Source: JAWWPY01 sp964412845 (GTDB lineage Bacteria > Actinomycetota > Actinomycetes > Streptosporangiales > Streptosporangiaceae). Taken from it: 46,918 bases of DNA. Below, one piece after another: positions 25,107 to 32,512 of this stretch. The notes under the pieces were generated by a model. The model did not search any database. It saw nothing but the letters and a program-made list of their open reading frames with translations, and had not been told where the DNA came from. The position numbers and the translations under genes are program-made. The first letter of the stretch is position 1; each line of letters starts with the position of its first letter. Location of the stretch: assembly GCA_964412845.1 (NCBI GenBank), contig CAYPQM010000031.1, positions 1 to 46,918 on the forward strand. The letters run 5' to 3'.

Positions 25107-26018
25107 CTAGGGGTTGTAGAGCCAGACCCCGAAGGCGTCTCCCGGCAGGCCCTTGAAGCTGTTCCCGTCCGTCCACAGGAAGCTCGGCGCCGAGATCAGC
25201 GTCCCGGACGGCGGGGCGAAACCGTTGCTGGTGGCTTCGACCGGGTTGAGGGTCCACGGGCCCTCAAAGGTGCCCTGCTGGCCGCTGAGCGTGCTGAACC
25301 GGCCCTGGAGGAACTGGGTCAGCCGGGTGTTGGCCACCGGCGCGGCCGGGCCCGAGCCAAACTGTGACCAGTCCGTCACCGCGACCGCGGTGGTGTAGAC
25401 GGAGCCGTTCACCGCGACCGTCTGGCCGGTGCTGGTGCCGTCCGGCAGCGTGACCACGAACCGGACCGCATTGCCCACCGAGTTGAAGTAGACGCTGAAG
25501 AACACCCCGTCACCGCCGGCCACCCCGGCCAACCGGACACGAACGAAGACGCCCGGAGTGCCGTTCTCTTCTACCTGGTAGAAACCCTCCCAGCCGTTCG
25601 GGCAGGTGTCGACGTTGATGGGGCAGGGCTCAAGGCCGGCGTGCGCGAACCCGTTCGGGTCCGAGGCCGGTCCCAGGATTCCGTCGTTGAGGCCTATGTA
25701 GAACGACGGCGACCCGAACCCTCCGTTGGTGGTCGGCACGGCGATCACGGCCTGTGCGAACCGGAAATCCCGCCCGCTGGCCTGGTAACCGGACATGGCA
25801 CAGCCCGGCGGGGCGGCGGGGCCGTTGATGGGACCCTTGAAGTTGCCGCAGTTCGCCATGGTGTAGATGGGCGCTCCACCGGACGGCGGGTTGAGGATAC
25901 TGCCCGCCCGCGCGGTGCTCGCCGCACTGGCGGCGCTCGCGGCGGTGAAGCCGAACGTGGTGACCGTGACGCCGACGGCCGCAGCGGCCAGCAGCGTCCG
26001 GGCGATATGTTTGCGCAT
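25107..26018 (-). CDS. GLP3, secreted G1-peptidase-like protein
   Basis: 303 residues; a good reference member. Signal peptide to about residue 33. Cysteines at 57, 73, 132 and 139 fit two disulfides. SGYQASGRDFRFAQAVIAVP (76-95), E130 in AGLEPC, GWEGFYQVEENG (142-153), GDGVFFSVYFNSVGNAVRF (169-187) and D216 in AVTDW. C-terminal block FLWTDGNSFKGLPGDAFGVW. Block order and strand pattern match G1 peptidases, where the NW-SGY block, a catalytic Gln, a YDAWYEW strand, GD-strand and catalytic Glu appear in this order. The Gln aligns with E130 and the Glu with D216. The lack of Q/E makes hydrolase activity uncertain. Confidence 0.72.
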   Translation of the reverse strand: MRKHIARTLLAAAAVGVTVTTFGFTAASAASAASTARAGSILNPPSGGAPIYTMANCGNFKGPINGPAAPPGCAMSGYQASGRDFRFAQAVIAVPTTNGGFGSPSFYIGLNDGILGPASDPNGFAHAGLEPCPINVDTCPNGWEGFYQVEENGTPGVFVRVRLAGVAGGDGVFFSVYFNSVGNAVRFVVTLPDGTSTGQTVAVNGSVYTTAVAVTDWSQFGSGPAAPVANTRLTQFLQGRFSTLSGQQGTFEGPWTLNPVEATSNGFAPPSGTLISAPSFLWTDGNSFKGLPGDAFGVWLYNP

Positions 26019-26088
26019 CAGCGGAATCCTTCCTGGTCGGACTGCCAGCAGACGATCGCGTCGGCCACCCGGACGCTCAGGTCGTGAC

Positions 26089-26133
26089 GGCGCGGCCCGG
26101 GCCCGGGCACACTGTCTGGGCCCGGGCCGCGCC
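26089..26133 (-). terminator. Array-type hairpin after GLP4
   Basis: GGCGCGGCCCGGGCCC pairs over 16 bp with GGGCCCGGGCCGCGCC around a 13-base loop, just past the GLP4 stop. Member of the GCGCGGCCC-stem hairpin family. Confidence 0.85.
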
Positions 26134-26147
26134 GTTGCGAGCTGGAT

Positions 26148-27059
26148 TTAGGGGTTGTAGAGCCATACGCCGAAGGCGTCGCCCGGCTCCCCCTTGAAGC
26201 TGTTCCCGTCGGTCCACAGGAAGCTCGGCGCCGAGATCAGCGTCCCGCCCGGAGGCGCGATCCCGTTGGTGGTGACCTCGACCGGGTTGACCGTCCACGG
26301 GCCGTTGAACGTGCCCTGCTGGCCGCTGAGCGTGGTGAACCGGCCCTGGAAGAACTGGGTTACCCGGCTGTTGGCCAGCGGCACGGCCGGAGCTGGCCTG
26401 GTGGTCGTGAGGGACCAGTCGGCGAGGGCCACCGCAGTGGTGTAGATGGGCCCGTTCACCGCCGTCGTCTGGCCGAAGGTGGTGCCGTCCGGCAGCGTCA
26501 CGACGAACCGGAGGGCGTTGCCCACCGAGTTGAAGTAGATGCTGAAGAACACCCCGTCACCGGCGACAACACCAGTGAAGGGAACGGTGACGTCGAGCGT
26601 CGGAACGCCCTGCTGCATCACCTCGTAGAAGCCCTGCCAGCCGCTCGGGCAGCCGAGGGTGATGGCGCAGGGCTCGATGCCGGCCCGGGCGAACTCCGTC
26701 GGCGAGGAGTAGAGCCCGACGTAGAGGTCCGGCGACGTAGCGAGGGACCCATTCGACGTCGGCACCGCGATCACGGCCTGGGCGAACCGGAAGTCCCGGC
26801 CGCTGGCCTGATAACCGGACCGGGCGCAGGACGCGGAGGTGATGGTCGCGTTAGCCGCATTCACCGAGGCCGACCCGCCGATTACTGGAATAACGACCGG
26901 CGGGCAGTTCGCGTCCGTGTAGATGGGCGTGCCGCCGGACGGCGGGTTGATTATGTGGGACGCCGTGCTCGCCGCGCCGGCCGCTGTGCAGCCCAGGGCG
27001 GTAACGGTGGCGCCCGCCGCGGCTGCGGCGAGAAGGGCGCGGGTCATGCGTCTGCGCAT
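26148..27059 (-). CDS. GLP4, secreted G1-peptidase-like protein
   Basis: 303 residues. Signal peptide ends near AAGAAS. HIINPPSGGTPIYTDANC leads, with a longer spacer to the second Cys than in GLP5-7 (IGGSASVNAANATITSASC). AGIEPC retains the Glu and ALADW the Asp. The middle block reads GWQGFYEVMQQG. The 3' third is very close to GLP3 and GLP5 at DNA level. It has its own hairpin terminator and a pseudogene upstream. Confidence 0.72.
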   Translation of the reverse strand: MRRRMTRALLAAAAAGATVTALGCTAAGAASTASHIINPPSGGTPIYTDANCPPVVIPVIGGSASVNAANATITSASCARSGYQASGRDFRFAQAVIAVPTSNGSLATSPDLYVGLYSSPTEFARAGIEPCAITLGCPSGWQGFYEVMQQGVPTLDVTVPFTGVVAGDGVFFSIYFNSVGNALRFVVTLPDGTTFGQTTAVNGPIYTTAVALADWSLTTTRPAPAVPLANSRVTQFFQGRFTTLSGQQGTFNGPWTVNPVEVTTNGIAPPGGTLISAPSFLWTDGNSFKGEPGDAFGVWLYNP

Positions 27060-27111
27060 CGGTGGTACCTCTCATTTCCAGTGCAGATGGCTAGCGGAAG
27101 AGCTTGATTGC

Positions 27112-27379
27112 TCACGAGTTGTAGAGCCAGGCGCCAAAGGCATCACCGGGCAGGCCGTTGAAGCTGGTCCCGTCGGTCCACCGGAAGCTCGGCGCCGAAA
27201 CAGGCTTCCGGCCGGAAGTCGCGCCCGCTGGATTCATAGCCAGAGCAGGCACCTGAGTTGAGCTCTAGCTGGTAGCTGATGCACGGCGGCGAGAGGATCG
27301 GGGTTCCGACCGACGGCGCGTTGGAATGCGGCGTAGTCGCGGCTGCGGCGAGGAGTGCGCGTGTCATGCGTCTGCGCAT
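27112..27379 (-). pseudogene. GLP remnant 1 (internal deletion and frameshift)
   Basis: Starts with an intact signal sequence (MRRRMTRALLAAAATT), a shortened head and GYESSGRDFR, then jumps directly to the C-terminal block in another frame: SFRWTDGTSFNGLPGDAFGA followed by WLYNS and stop. About 200 codons containing both putative catalytic positions are missing. The simplest reading is a deletion between two points of a once full-length GLP gene. Confidence 0.85.
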
Positions 27380-27513
27380 CGGTCGATACCTTTCCGGTCA
27401 GTCCGGTTCCGGTGCGGAGCCGGACCATGTCGTCCCAGCCGGAGGGTTCGGCTGACCGCCAGTACGTGGCCTGGCCAGGGTGGTATGCGGGAGGCCCGCG
27501 TACCGATGCGGGG

Positions 27514-27550
27514 GGCGCGGCCCAGCGGGGAAACCCCGCTGGGCCGCGCC
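27514..27550 (-). terminator. Array-type hairpin after GLP5
   Basis: GGCGCGGCCCAGCGGGG and CCCCGCTGGGCCGCGCC pair perfectly over 17 bp around AAA, 16 bp past the GLP5 stop. Confidence 0.88.
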
Positions 27551-27565
27551 ATTCCAGCGAGCGAT

Positions 27566-28417
27566 TTACGGGTTGTAGAGCCAGACACCGAAGGCGTCAC
27601 GGGGCAGGCCCTGGTAGCTGTTCCCGTCGTTCCACAGGTAGCTGGGCGCCGAGATCAGCGTTCCGGCGGGCGGAGCGTGCCCGTTGGTGGTGGTCTCGAT
27701 CGGGCTGAGCACCCACGGGCCGTCGAACGTGCCCTGCGAGCCGCTGAGCGTGGTGAACCGGCCCTGGAAGAACTGGGTCAGCCGGGTGTTGGCCAGTGGA
27801 ACCGTCGGAATCGGCTGGGTGTCGTCGTTGCTCCAGTCGGCCTCCGCCACCGCGGCGGTGTAGATGGAGCCGTTCACCGCGACCGTCTGCGCGGAGGTGG
27901 TGCCGTCCGGCAGCGTGACCACGAGCCGGACCGCGTTGCCGACCGAATTGAAGTAGATGCTGAAGAACACGCCATCACCGGCGGCCACCCCGTCGAAGGG
28001 CACGTGCACGGTGAGGAGCGGAGTGCCGTCCTGGAAGACCTCATAGAAGCCCTCCCAGCCGTTCGGGCAGCCGCCGCCGGTGCAGGGCTCGATGCCCGCA
28101 TGGGCCCACCCGTTCGTGTCCTGAAGCCCCACGTAGAACTGCGGGGAGATGTCGACGACTCCGTTCGAGGTCGGCACCCTGATCACGGCCGACGCGAACC
28201 GGAAGTCCCGGTTGCTGGCCTGGTAGCCGGACTGGGCACACAGATCGGTGTCGCAGTTGGCGTTGGTGTAGATGGGCGTGGTGCCGGACGGCGGGCCGGT
28301 CGTATGGGTCGTCGTACTCGCCGCGCTGGCGGCACCGGCGGCCGTGAGGCCCAGGGTGGCGGCGGTCGCTCCGGCCGCCGCGGCGGCGAGCAGCGTCCGC
28401 GTCATGCGTCTGCGCAT
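27566..28417 (-). CDS. GLP5, secreted G1-peptidase-like protein
   Basis: 283 residues, the shortest intact member. ATG at 28417 (MRRRMTRTLLAAAAAGATAA) aligned with the paralogues' starts and preceded by GAAAGG; the frame stays open 49 codons upstream, but that part overlaps terminator sequence. The family block reads ASNRDFRF instead of ASGRDFRF. It keeps AGIEPC (Glu) and AEADW (Asp). Cysteines are spaced ANC-DTDLC and EPC-TGGGC. LPRDAFGVW replaces LPGDAFGVW near the end. Confidence 0.72.
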   Translation of the reverse strand: MRRRMTRTLLAAAAAGATAATLGLTAAGAASAASTTTHTTGPPSGTTPIYTNANCDTDLCAQSGYQASNRDFRFASAVIRVPTSNGVVDISPQFYVGLQDTNGWAHAGIEPCTGGGCPNGWEGFYEVFQDGTPLLTVHVPFDGVAAGDGVFFSIYFNSVGNAVRLVVTLPDGTTSAQTVAVNGSIYTAAVAEADWSNDDTQPIPTVPLANTRLTQFFQGRFTTLSGSQGTFDGPWVLSPIETTTNGHAPPAGTLISAPSYLWNDGNSYQGLPRDAFGVWLYNP

Positions 28418-28553
28418 CGGTCGATACCTTTCATCTCCAGTCCGTTCCGTATCCGGAACGGGACCATGACTTCCGCCAGCCGGACTGTTCCGGCTGGCCG
28501 CCAGGACCTGGCCTGGCCGGGGTGGTATGCGTGGCTGAGTACCGATGCGGGGT

Positions 28554-28589
28554 GCGCGGCCCACCCAGGCAGGCCCGCGTGGGCCGCGC
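28554..28589 (-). terminator. Array-type hairpin after GLP6
   Basis: GCGCGGCCCAC pairs over 11 bp with GTGGGCCGCGC. The inner part (CCAGGCAGGCCCGC) is less paired than in the sister hairpins. It lies 9 bp past the GLP6 stop. Confidence 0.8.
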
Positions 28590-28597
28590 CATTTCAG

Positions 28598-29521
28598 CTA
28601 CGCCGGAGGTGCGAGCGTGATCGTGATCGTGGGCGTGGGCGTGGGCGTTGCGCCCGTGCCGTAGATCCAGACGCCGAAGGCGTCGCCCCACAGGCCCTTG
28701 AAGCTGTTCGCGTCGGTCCACAGGAAGGCCGGCGCCGCGACCAGCGTCCCCGACGGAGGAGCGAACCCGTTGGTGGTGGCCTCCACCGGGTTGAGTGACC
28801 ACGGACCATTGAATGTGCCCTGCTGGCCACTGAGCGTGGTGAACCGGCCCTGCAGGAACTGGGTCACCCGGGTGTTGCCGTTCTGCGCGGCCGGACTCGG
28901 CGACGCGTCGGTGAAACTCCAGTCCGTCACGGCCAGCGCGGAGTTGTAGACGGGCCCGTGCACCGCGACCGTCTGGGCGGACGTGGTGCCGTCCGGCAGC
29001 GTGACCACGAACCGGTCCGCGTTGCCGACCGAGTTGAAATAGATGCTGAAGAACACGCCATCACCAGGGGTCACCCCGGTGAGGGGCACTTCGAAGACGT
29101 CGACGCCAGGCGTGCCGTTCTCGAACACCTGGTAGAAGCCTTCCCAGCCGTTCACGCAGCCCGGACCGGGATTGCACGGCTCGATGCCGGCCCACGCACC
29201 TGAATCCGGCTCGCTGGTGGAGGTCAGGACTCCGTCATCGAGCCCGATATAGGAGTTGGGCGACGTGGCGACGTTGCCGGGCGTCGTCGGCACCTTGATC
29301 ACGGCCTGCGCGTACCGGAAGTCCCGGCCGCTGGCCTGGTAGCCCGCCATGGCACAGGTGTCGTTGCCGCAGTTCGTGTCGGTGTAGACGGGAGTGCCGC
29401 CTGACGGCATGTTGACGGCCGGGGCGGCGCTGGCGGCGCCAGCAGCCATGAGGCTCAGAGTGGTGGCTGTGACGCCCGCCGCCGTAACGGCGAAGAGCGG
29501 CCGGGCGATGCGTCTAAGCAT
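28598..29521 (-). CDS. GLP6, secreted G1-peptidase-like protein with TP-repeat tail
   Basis: 307 residues from ATG 29521 (GGAAGG upstream); the longer open frame reaching 29707 runs through the conserved promoter box and is not used. It keeps AGIEPC and AVTDW. Unlike the other intact members, it continues past the usual WLY end with GTGATPTPTPTITITLAPPA, a Thr/Pro-rich tail of the kind used as linkers or cell-wall-spanning segments. A DNA tract of 182 bp (28671-28852) is identical to GLP7. The 39-bp upstream box is at 29659-29697. Confidence 0.72.
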   Translation of the reverse strand: MLRRIARPLFAVTAAGVTATTLSLMAAGAASAAPAVNMPSGGTPVYTDTNCGNDTCAMAGYQASGRDFRYAQAVIKVPTTPGNVATSPNSYIGLDDGVLTSTSEPDSGAWAGIEPCNPGPGCVNGWEGFYQVFENGTPGVDVFEVPLTGVTPGDGVFFSIYFNSVGNADRFVVTLPDGTTSAQTVAVHGPVYNSALAVTDWSFTDASPSPAAQNGNTRVTQFLQGRFTTLSGQQGTFNGPWSLNPVEATTNGFAPPSGTLVAAPAFLWTDANSFKGLWGDAFGVWIYGTGATPTPTPTITITLAPPA

Positions 29522-29658
29522 CGGTTGGGTCCTTCCTTTAGATTGCCGGGCCGGATGTGATCCCGCGGTGGCTGAGGGGCACCGCTCGGACCGGTCCCGG
29601 ACTTGCCCCCTGCTGACCTGCGCTTCACCCTGCTCCTCCGCAGCATCTGGCCCAGCAA

Positions 29659-29697
29659 TGACATTACCATGAGTAGTCGAATAATAACTCTGTGCAA
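29659..29697 (-). promoter_or_regulatory. Conserved 39-bp upstream box, GLP6 copy
   Basis: Minus-strand TTGCACAGAGTTATTATTCG followed by ACTACTCATGGTAATGTCA, 138 bp before the ATG. Shared framework with three sister copies: TTGCA-n-AGAGT at one end, CTAC in the middle and GTCA at the other end, constant length. It is AT-rich in a GC-rich region. TTGCAC could be a -35, but no clean -10 is at standard spacing. Confidence 0.65.
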
Positions 29698-29957
29698 TTA
29701 GCAGCATGGCACAGGGGGTTTGGGCGGCGTTCAGGCCCCCGGTTGTTCGCCTTTGGTCAGCCCGATTCGCGCCCTTTGCGGGGGACTAAATGCCCATCCC
29801 GCACGGGTGCGGCGTCCCGGGCCAGACCTGGGATTCCCGGGTGCCGATGCCGCTCGTGACTGAGCGCGTCAGCCCTTCTGAGCCCCGCCCGGGATGGTGC
29901 CACTGCCCCGCTCCTGCGCACGCGGTGGCGCCACGCAGAGTTAACGGCAGACAGAGA

Positions 29958-29994
29958 CGCGGCCCGGGACGGGGAGAACCCGTCCCGGGCCGCG
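29958..29994 (-). terminator. Array-type hairpin after GLP7
   Basis: CGCGGCCCGGGACGGG pairs perfectly over 16 bp with CCCGTCCCGGGCCGCG around GAGAA, 17 bp past the GLP7 stop. Confidence 0.88.
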
Positions 29995-30010
29995 CCATTT
30001 CAGCTACCGA

Positions 30011-30880
30011 TTAGGGGTGGTAGAGCCACACGCCGAAGGCGTCGCCCCACAGGCCCTTGAAGCTGTTCGCGTCGGTCCACAGGAAGGCCGGCGCCGCGAC
30101 CAGCGTCCCCGACGGAGGAGCGAACCCGTTGGTGGTGGCCTCCACCGGGTTGAGTGACCACGGACCATTGAATGTGCCCTGCTGGCCACTGAGCGTGGTG
30201 AACCGGCCCTGGAAGAACTGGCTCACCCTGGTGTTGGCAGCGGGCACGGCCGGATTCGGATTTAGCGCGCCCGTGTTGGTCCAGTCAGCCGATGCTACGG
30301 CGCTGGTGTAGACCGGGCCGTTCACCGCGACCGTCTGGCCGAAGGTGGTGCCGTCCGGCAGGGTGACCACGAAACGGTCCGCGTTGCCCACCGAGTTGAA
30401 GTAAATGCTGAAGAACACGCCATCACCGGCGACCACGCCCGCGAACGGCACGTGCACGGTGATGACCGGAGCACCGTCCTGGAAGACCTCATAGAAGCCC
30501 TCCCAGCCGCTCGGGCACCCTCCGCCGACCGTGCAGGGCTCGATGCCCGCATGCGCCCACGCGCTCGGGTAGTCGGTGTTCGTCAGGTTGCCGTCGTGCA
30601 GGCCCACGTAGAGTTCCGGCGACGTGGCCACAGCTCCGATGCTGGTCGGCACCGTGATCACAGCCTGCGCGTACCGGAAGTCCCGCCCGCTGGCCTGGTA
30701 GCCGGCGACAGCACAGGTGCCCGTGGTGCAGTTCGTGTTGGTGTAGACGGGAGTGCCGCCCGACGGCATGTTGATGACAGGAGAGGCGCTGGCGGCGCCG
30801 GCGGCCATGAGGCTCAGAGTGGTGGCTGTGACGCCCGCCGCCGCAACGGCGAAGAGCGACCTGGCGATGCGTGTGCGCAT
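30011..30880 (-). CDS. GLP7, secreted G1-peptidase-like protein
   Basis: 289 residues. Signal peptide to about residue 32. Cys 51, 56, 116 and 122. GYQASGRDFRYAQAVITVP, E114 in AGIEPC, GWEGFYEVFQDG and D199 in ASADW. The 3' part shares 182 identical bases with GLP6 (30030-30211), whereas the central parts differ more. GGAAGG lies before the ATG, and the 39-bp box is at 31012-31050. Confidence 0.72.
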   Translation of the reverse strand: MRTRIARSLFAVAAAGVTATTLSLMAAGAASASPVINMPSGGTPVYTNTNCTTGTCAVAGYQASGRDFRYAQAVITVPTSIGAVATSPELYVGLHDGNLTNTDYPSAWAHAGIEPCTVGGGCPSGWEGFYEVFQDGAPVITVHVPFAGVVAGDGVFFSIYFNSVGNADRFVVTLPDGTTFGQTVAVNGPVYTSAVASADWTNTGALNPNPAVPAANTRVSQFFQGRFTTLSGQQGTFNGPWSLNPVEATTNGFAPPSGTLVAAPAFLWTDANSFKGLWGDAFGVWLYHP

Positions 30881-31011
30881 CGGTTGGGTCCTTCCTTTAG
30901 ATTGCCGGGCCGGATGCGATCCCCCCGGTGGCTGAGGGGCACCGCTCGGACCGGTCCCGGACTTGCCCCCCGCTGACCTGCGCTGCTCCCCCGCAGCATC
31001 TAGCCCAGCAA

Positions 31012-31050
31012 TGACATTACCATGAGTAGTCTAATGCTGACTCTGTGCAA
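31012..31050 (-). promoter_or_regulatory. Conserved 39-bp upstream box, GLP7 copy
   Basis: Minus-strand TTGCACAGAGTCAGCATTAG followed by ACTACTCATGGTAATGTCA, 132 bp before the GLP7 ATG. Differs from the GLP6 copy at five or so central positions. Confidence 0.65.
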
Positions 31051-31248
31051 TTAGCAGCATGGCACAGGGTGTTTGGGCGGCGTTCAGGCCCCCGGTTGTT
31101 CGCCTTTGGTCAGCCCGATTCGCGCCCTTTGCGGGGGATCAAACGCTCATCCCGCGCGGGTGCGACTTCCCTGGCCAGACCGGGATCCCCGGTGCCGATG
31201 CGTTCGAGACTGGGCCGGAGGCATAGAGCTCGACTGCCGATACGCAGA

Positions 31249-31287
31249 GCGCGGCCCAGGACGGGGAGAACCCGTCCTGGGCCGCGC
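31249..31287 (-). terminator. Array-type hairpin after GLP8
   Basis: GCGCGGCCCAGGACGGG pairs perfectly over 17 bp with CCCGTCCTGGGCCGCGC around GAGAA, 15 bp past the GLP8 stop. Confidence 0.9.
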
Positions 31288-31302
31288 CAGTTCAGCTACT
31301 GA

Positions 31303-32214
31303 TCAGGAACTGTAGAGCCACACGCCGAAGGCGTCGCCCCACAGGCCCTTGAAACTGTTCCCGTCGGTCCACAGGAAAGCCGGCGCCGAGATCAGCGTCC
31401 CGCGCGGCGGGGCGAACCCGTTGCTGGTGACCTCCACCGGGTTCAGGGCCCACGGGCCATTGAACGTGCCCTGGGCACCGCTGACCGTGGTGAACCGGCC
31501 CTGGAAGAACTGGGTCACCCGCTTGTTGGCCGTCACTGGAGCCGGTTCGCCGGTAAAGGTGCCGTCCCAGTCGGCCAGCGCCAGGGCGTGGTTGTAGACA
31601 GCTCCGTTGGCGCTGTCCCCGAACGCGTACGTGGGACCGCTAGCGCCCGGCAAGGTGATGACGAAATGCAGTTGGTTACCCGACACGTTCTCGTAGATGC
31701 TGAAGAAGACCCCGTCACCAGCGATGACGCCAGGAAGCGGGACGAAATGGGCGACTGGCCCGAGAACGCCGTTGGTGTCGGTAAGCGCGAAGGCCAGGTA
31801 GGTGTTCGCCGTGCAGGTAGCGCCGAAGACATGCGCCGCGACTTCGCAGGAGATAATGCCAGCCCCCGCCGTGGAGTCCGCGCTGCTGAGCCCGACGAAC
31901 TGGATCGGCGAGGTGCGGTCTGCGGTGACCGTCGGCACCGTGATCACCGACTGCGCGAACCTGAAGTTCCGCCCACTGGCCACGTACCCCGCGCAACCTC
32001 CATTGTCGACGGCGGTTACGAACCCGCCGGCCTGGTTGCAGGGAGGCGTGTAGATCGGCGACCCGCCCGATGGCGGGTTGATGACATGTGGTGCCTTCAC
32101 GGATGCGGCCGTGCTTGCCGCGCTGGCGGCGCCGGCGGCCATGAGGCTCAGAGTGGTGACTGTGACGCCCGCCGCCGCAACGGCGAAGAGCGACCGAGCG
32201 ATGCGTTTGCGCAT
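31303..32214 (-). CDS. GLP8, divergent secreted G1-peptidase-like protein
   Basis: 303 residues from ATG 32214; longer upstream frame not used. The signal peptide and C-terminal block (FLWTDGNSFKGLWGDAFGVW) are family-typical, but the centre is strongly diverged. The first block is AGYVASGRNFRFAQSVITVP, closer to the bacterial G1 SGYVATG form. AGIEPC becomes AGIISC (I121), the GWEGFYEV strand becomes NTYLAFALTDTNG, and D215 in ALADW is kept. The four cysteines are retained with different spacing. The mix of conserved ends and a foreign centre suggests an older lineage homogenised at its ends by recombination. The 39-bp box is at 32352-32390. Confidence 0.7.
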   Translation of the reverse strand: MRKRIARSLFAVAAAGVTVTTLSLMAAGAASAASTAASVKAPHVINPPSGGSPIYTPPCNQAGGFVTAVDNGGCAGYVASGRNFRFAQSVITVPTVTADRTSPIQFVGLSSADSTAGAGIISCEVAAHVFGATCTANTYLAFALTDTNGVLGPVAHFVPLPGVIAGDGVFFSIYENVSGNQLHFVITLPGASGPTYAFGDSANGAVYNHALALADWDGTFTGEPAPVTANKRVTQFFQGRFTTVSGAQGTFNGPWALNPVEVTSNGFAPPRGTLISAPAFLWTDGNSFKGLWGDAFGVWLYSS

Positions 32215-32351
32215 CGGTTGGGTCCTTCCTTTGGATTGCCGGGCCGGATGCGATCCCCGGTGGCTGAGGCTGCGTTGCTCGGACCGGTCCCGGACTTGCT
32301 TCCTGCTGACCTGCGCCGCACACTGCTCCCCCGCCACACCAGGTCTAGCAA

Positions 32352-32390
32352 TGACGTTACCATAAGTAGTTGAATAATGACTCTCTGCAA
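32352..32390 (-). promoter_or_regulatory. Conserved 39-bp upstream box, GLP8 copy
   Basis: Minus-strand TTGCAGAGAGTCATTATTCA followed by ACTACTTATGGTAACGTCA, 138 bp before the GLP8 ATG. Same length and framework as the other copies. Confidence 0.65.
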
Positions 32391-32445
32391 TAATACCCGG
32401 GTCACAGGGCATTTGGGCGGCCCGCGCTGGGTTACGGAAAGCAGC

Positions 32446-32484
32446 GGCGCGGCCTGGGACGGGTAAACCGTCCCAGGCCGCGCC
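32446..32484 (-). terminator. Array-type hairpin after GLP9
   Basis: GGCGCGGCCTGGGACGG pairs perfectly over 17 bp with CCGTCCCAGGCCGCGCC around GTAAA, 29 bp past the GLP9 stop. Confidence 0.9.
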
Positions 32485-32512
32485 AACTCAGCAACTGAGC
32501 CGATCTGCTGAA

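Larger units (their letters stand above)
29522..30010. other. GLP6-GLP7 intergenic region (duplicated with the next one)
   Basis: 489 bp without a gene. It holds the GLP6 leader, a 39-bp conserved box and the GLP7 terminator. The segment from 29521 to about 29800 is nearly identical to 30881-31145 upstream of GLP7, so the duplication unit included the promoter region and about 100 bp beyond it. Confidence 0.75.
30881..31302. other. GLP7-GLP8 intergenic region
   Basis: 422 bp without a gene. It holds the GLP7 leader, the 39-bp box and the GLP8 terminator, and is a near-copy of the GLP6 upstream region over its first 260 bp or so. Confidence 0.75.

Noticed and set aside
29659..29697. Calling the 39-bp box a standard sigma-70 promoter
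   Set aside because: TTGCAC would do as a -35, but none of the four copies has a good -10 at 16-18 bases, so only a conserved regulatory element is claimed.
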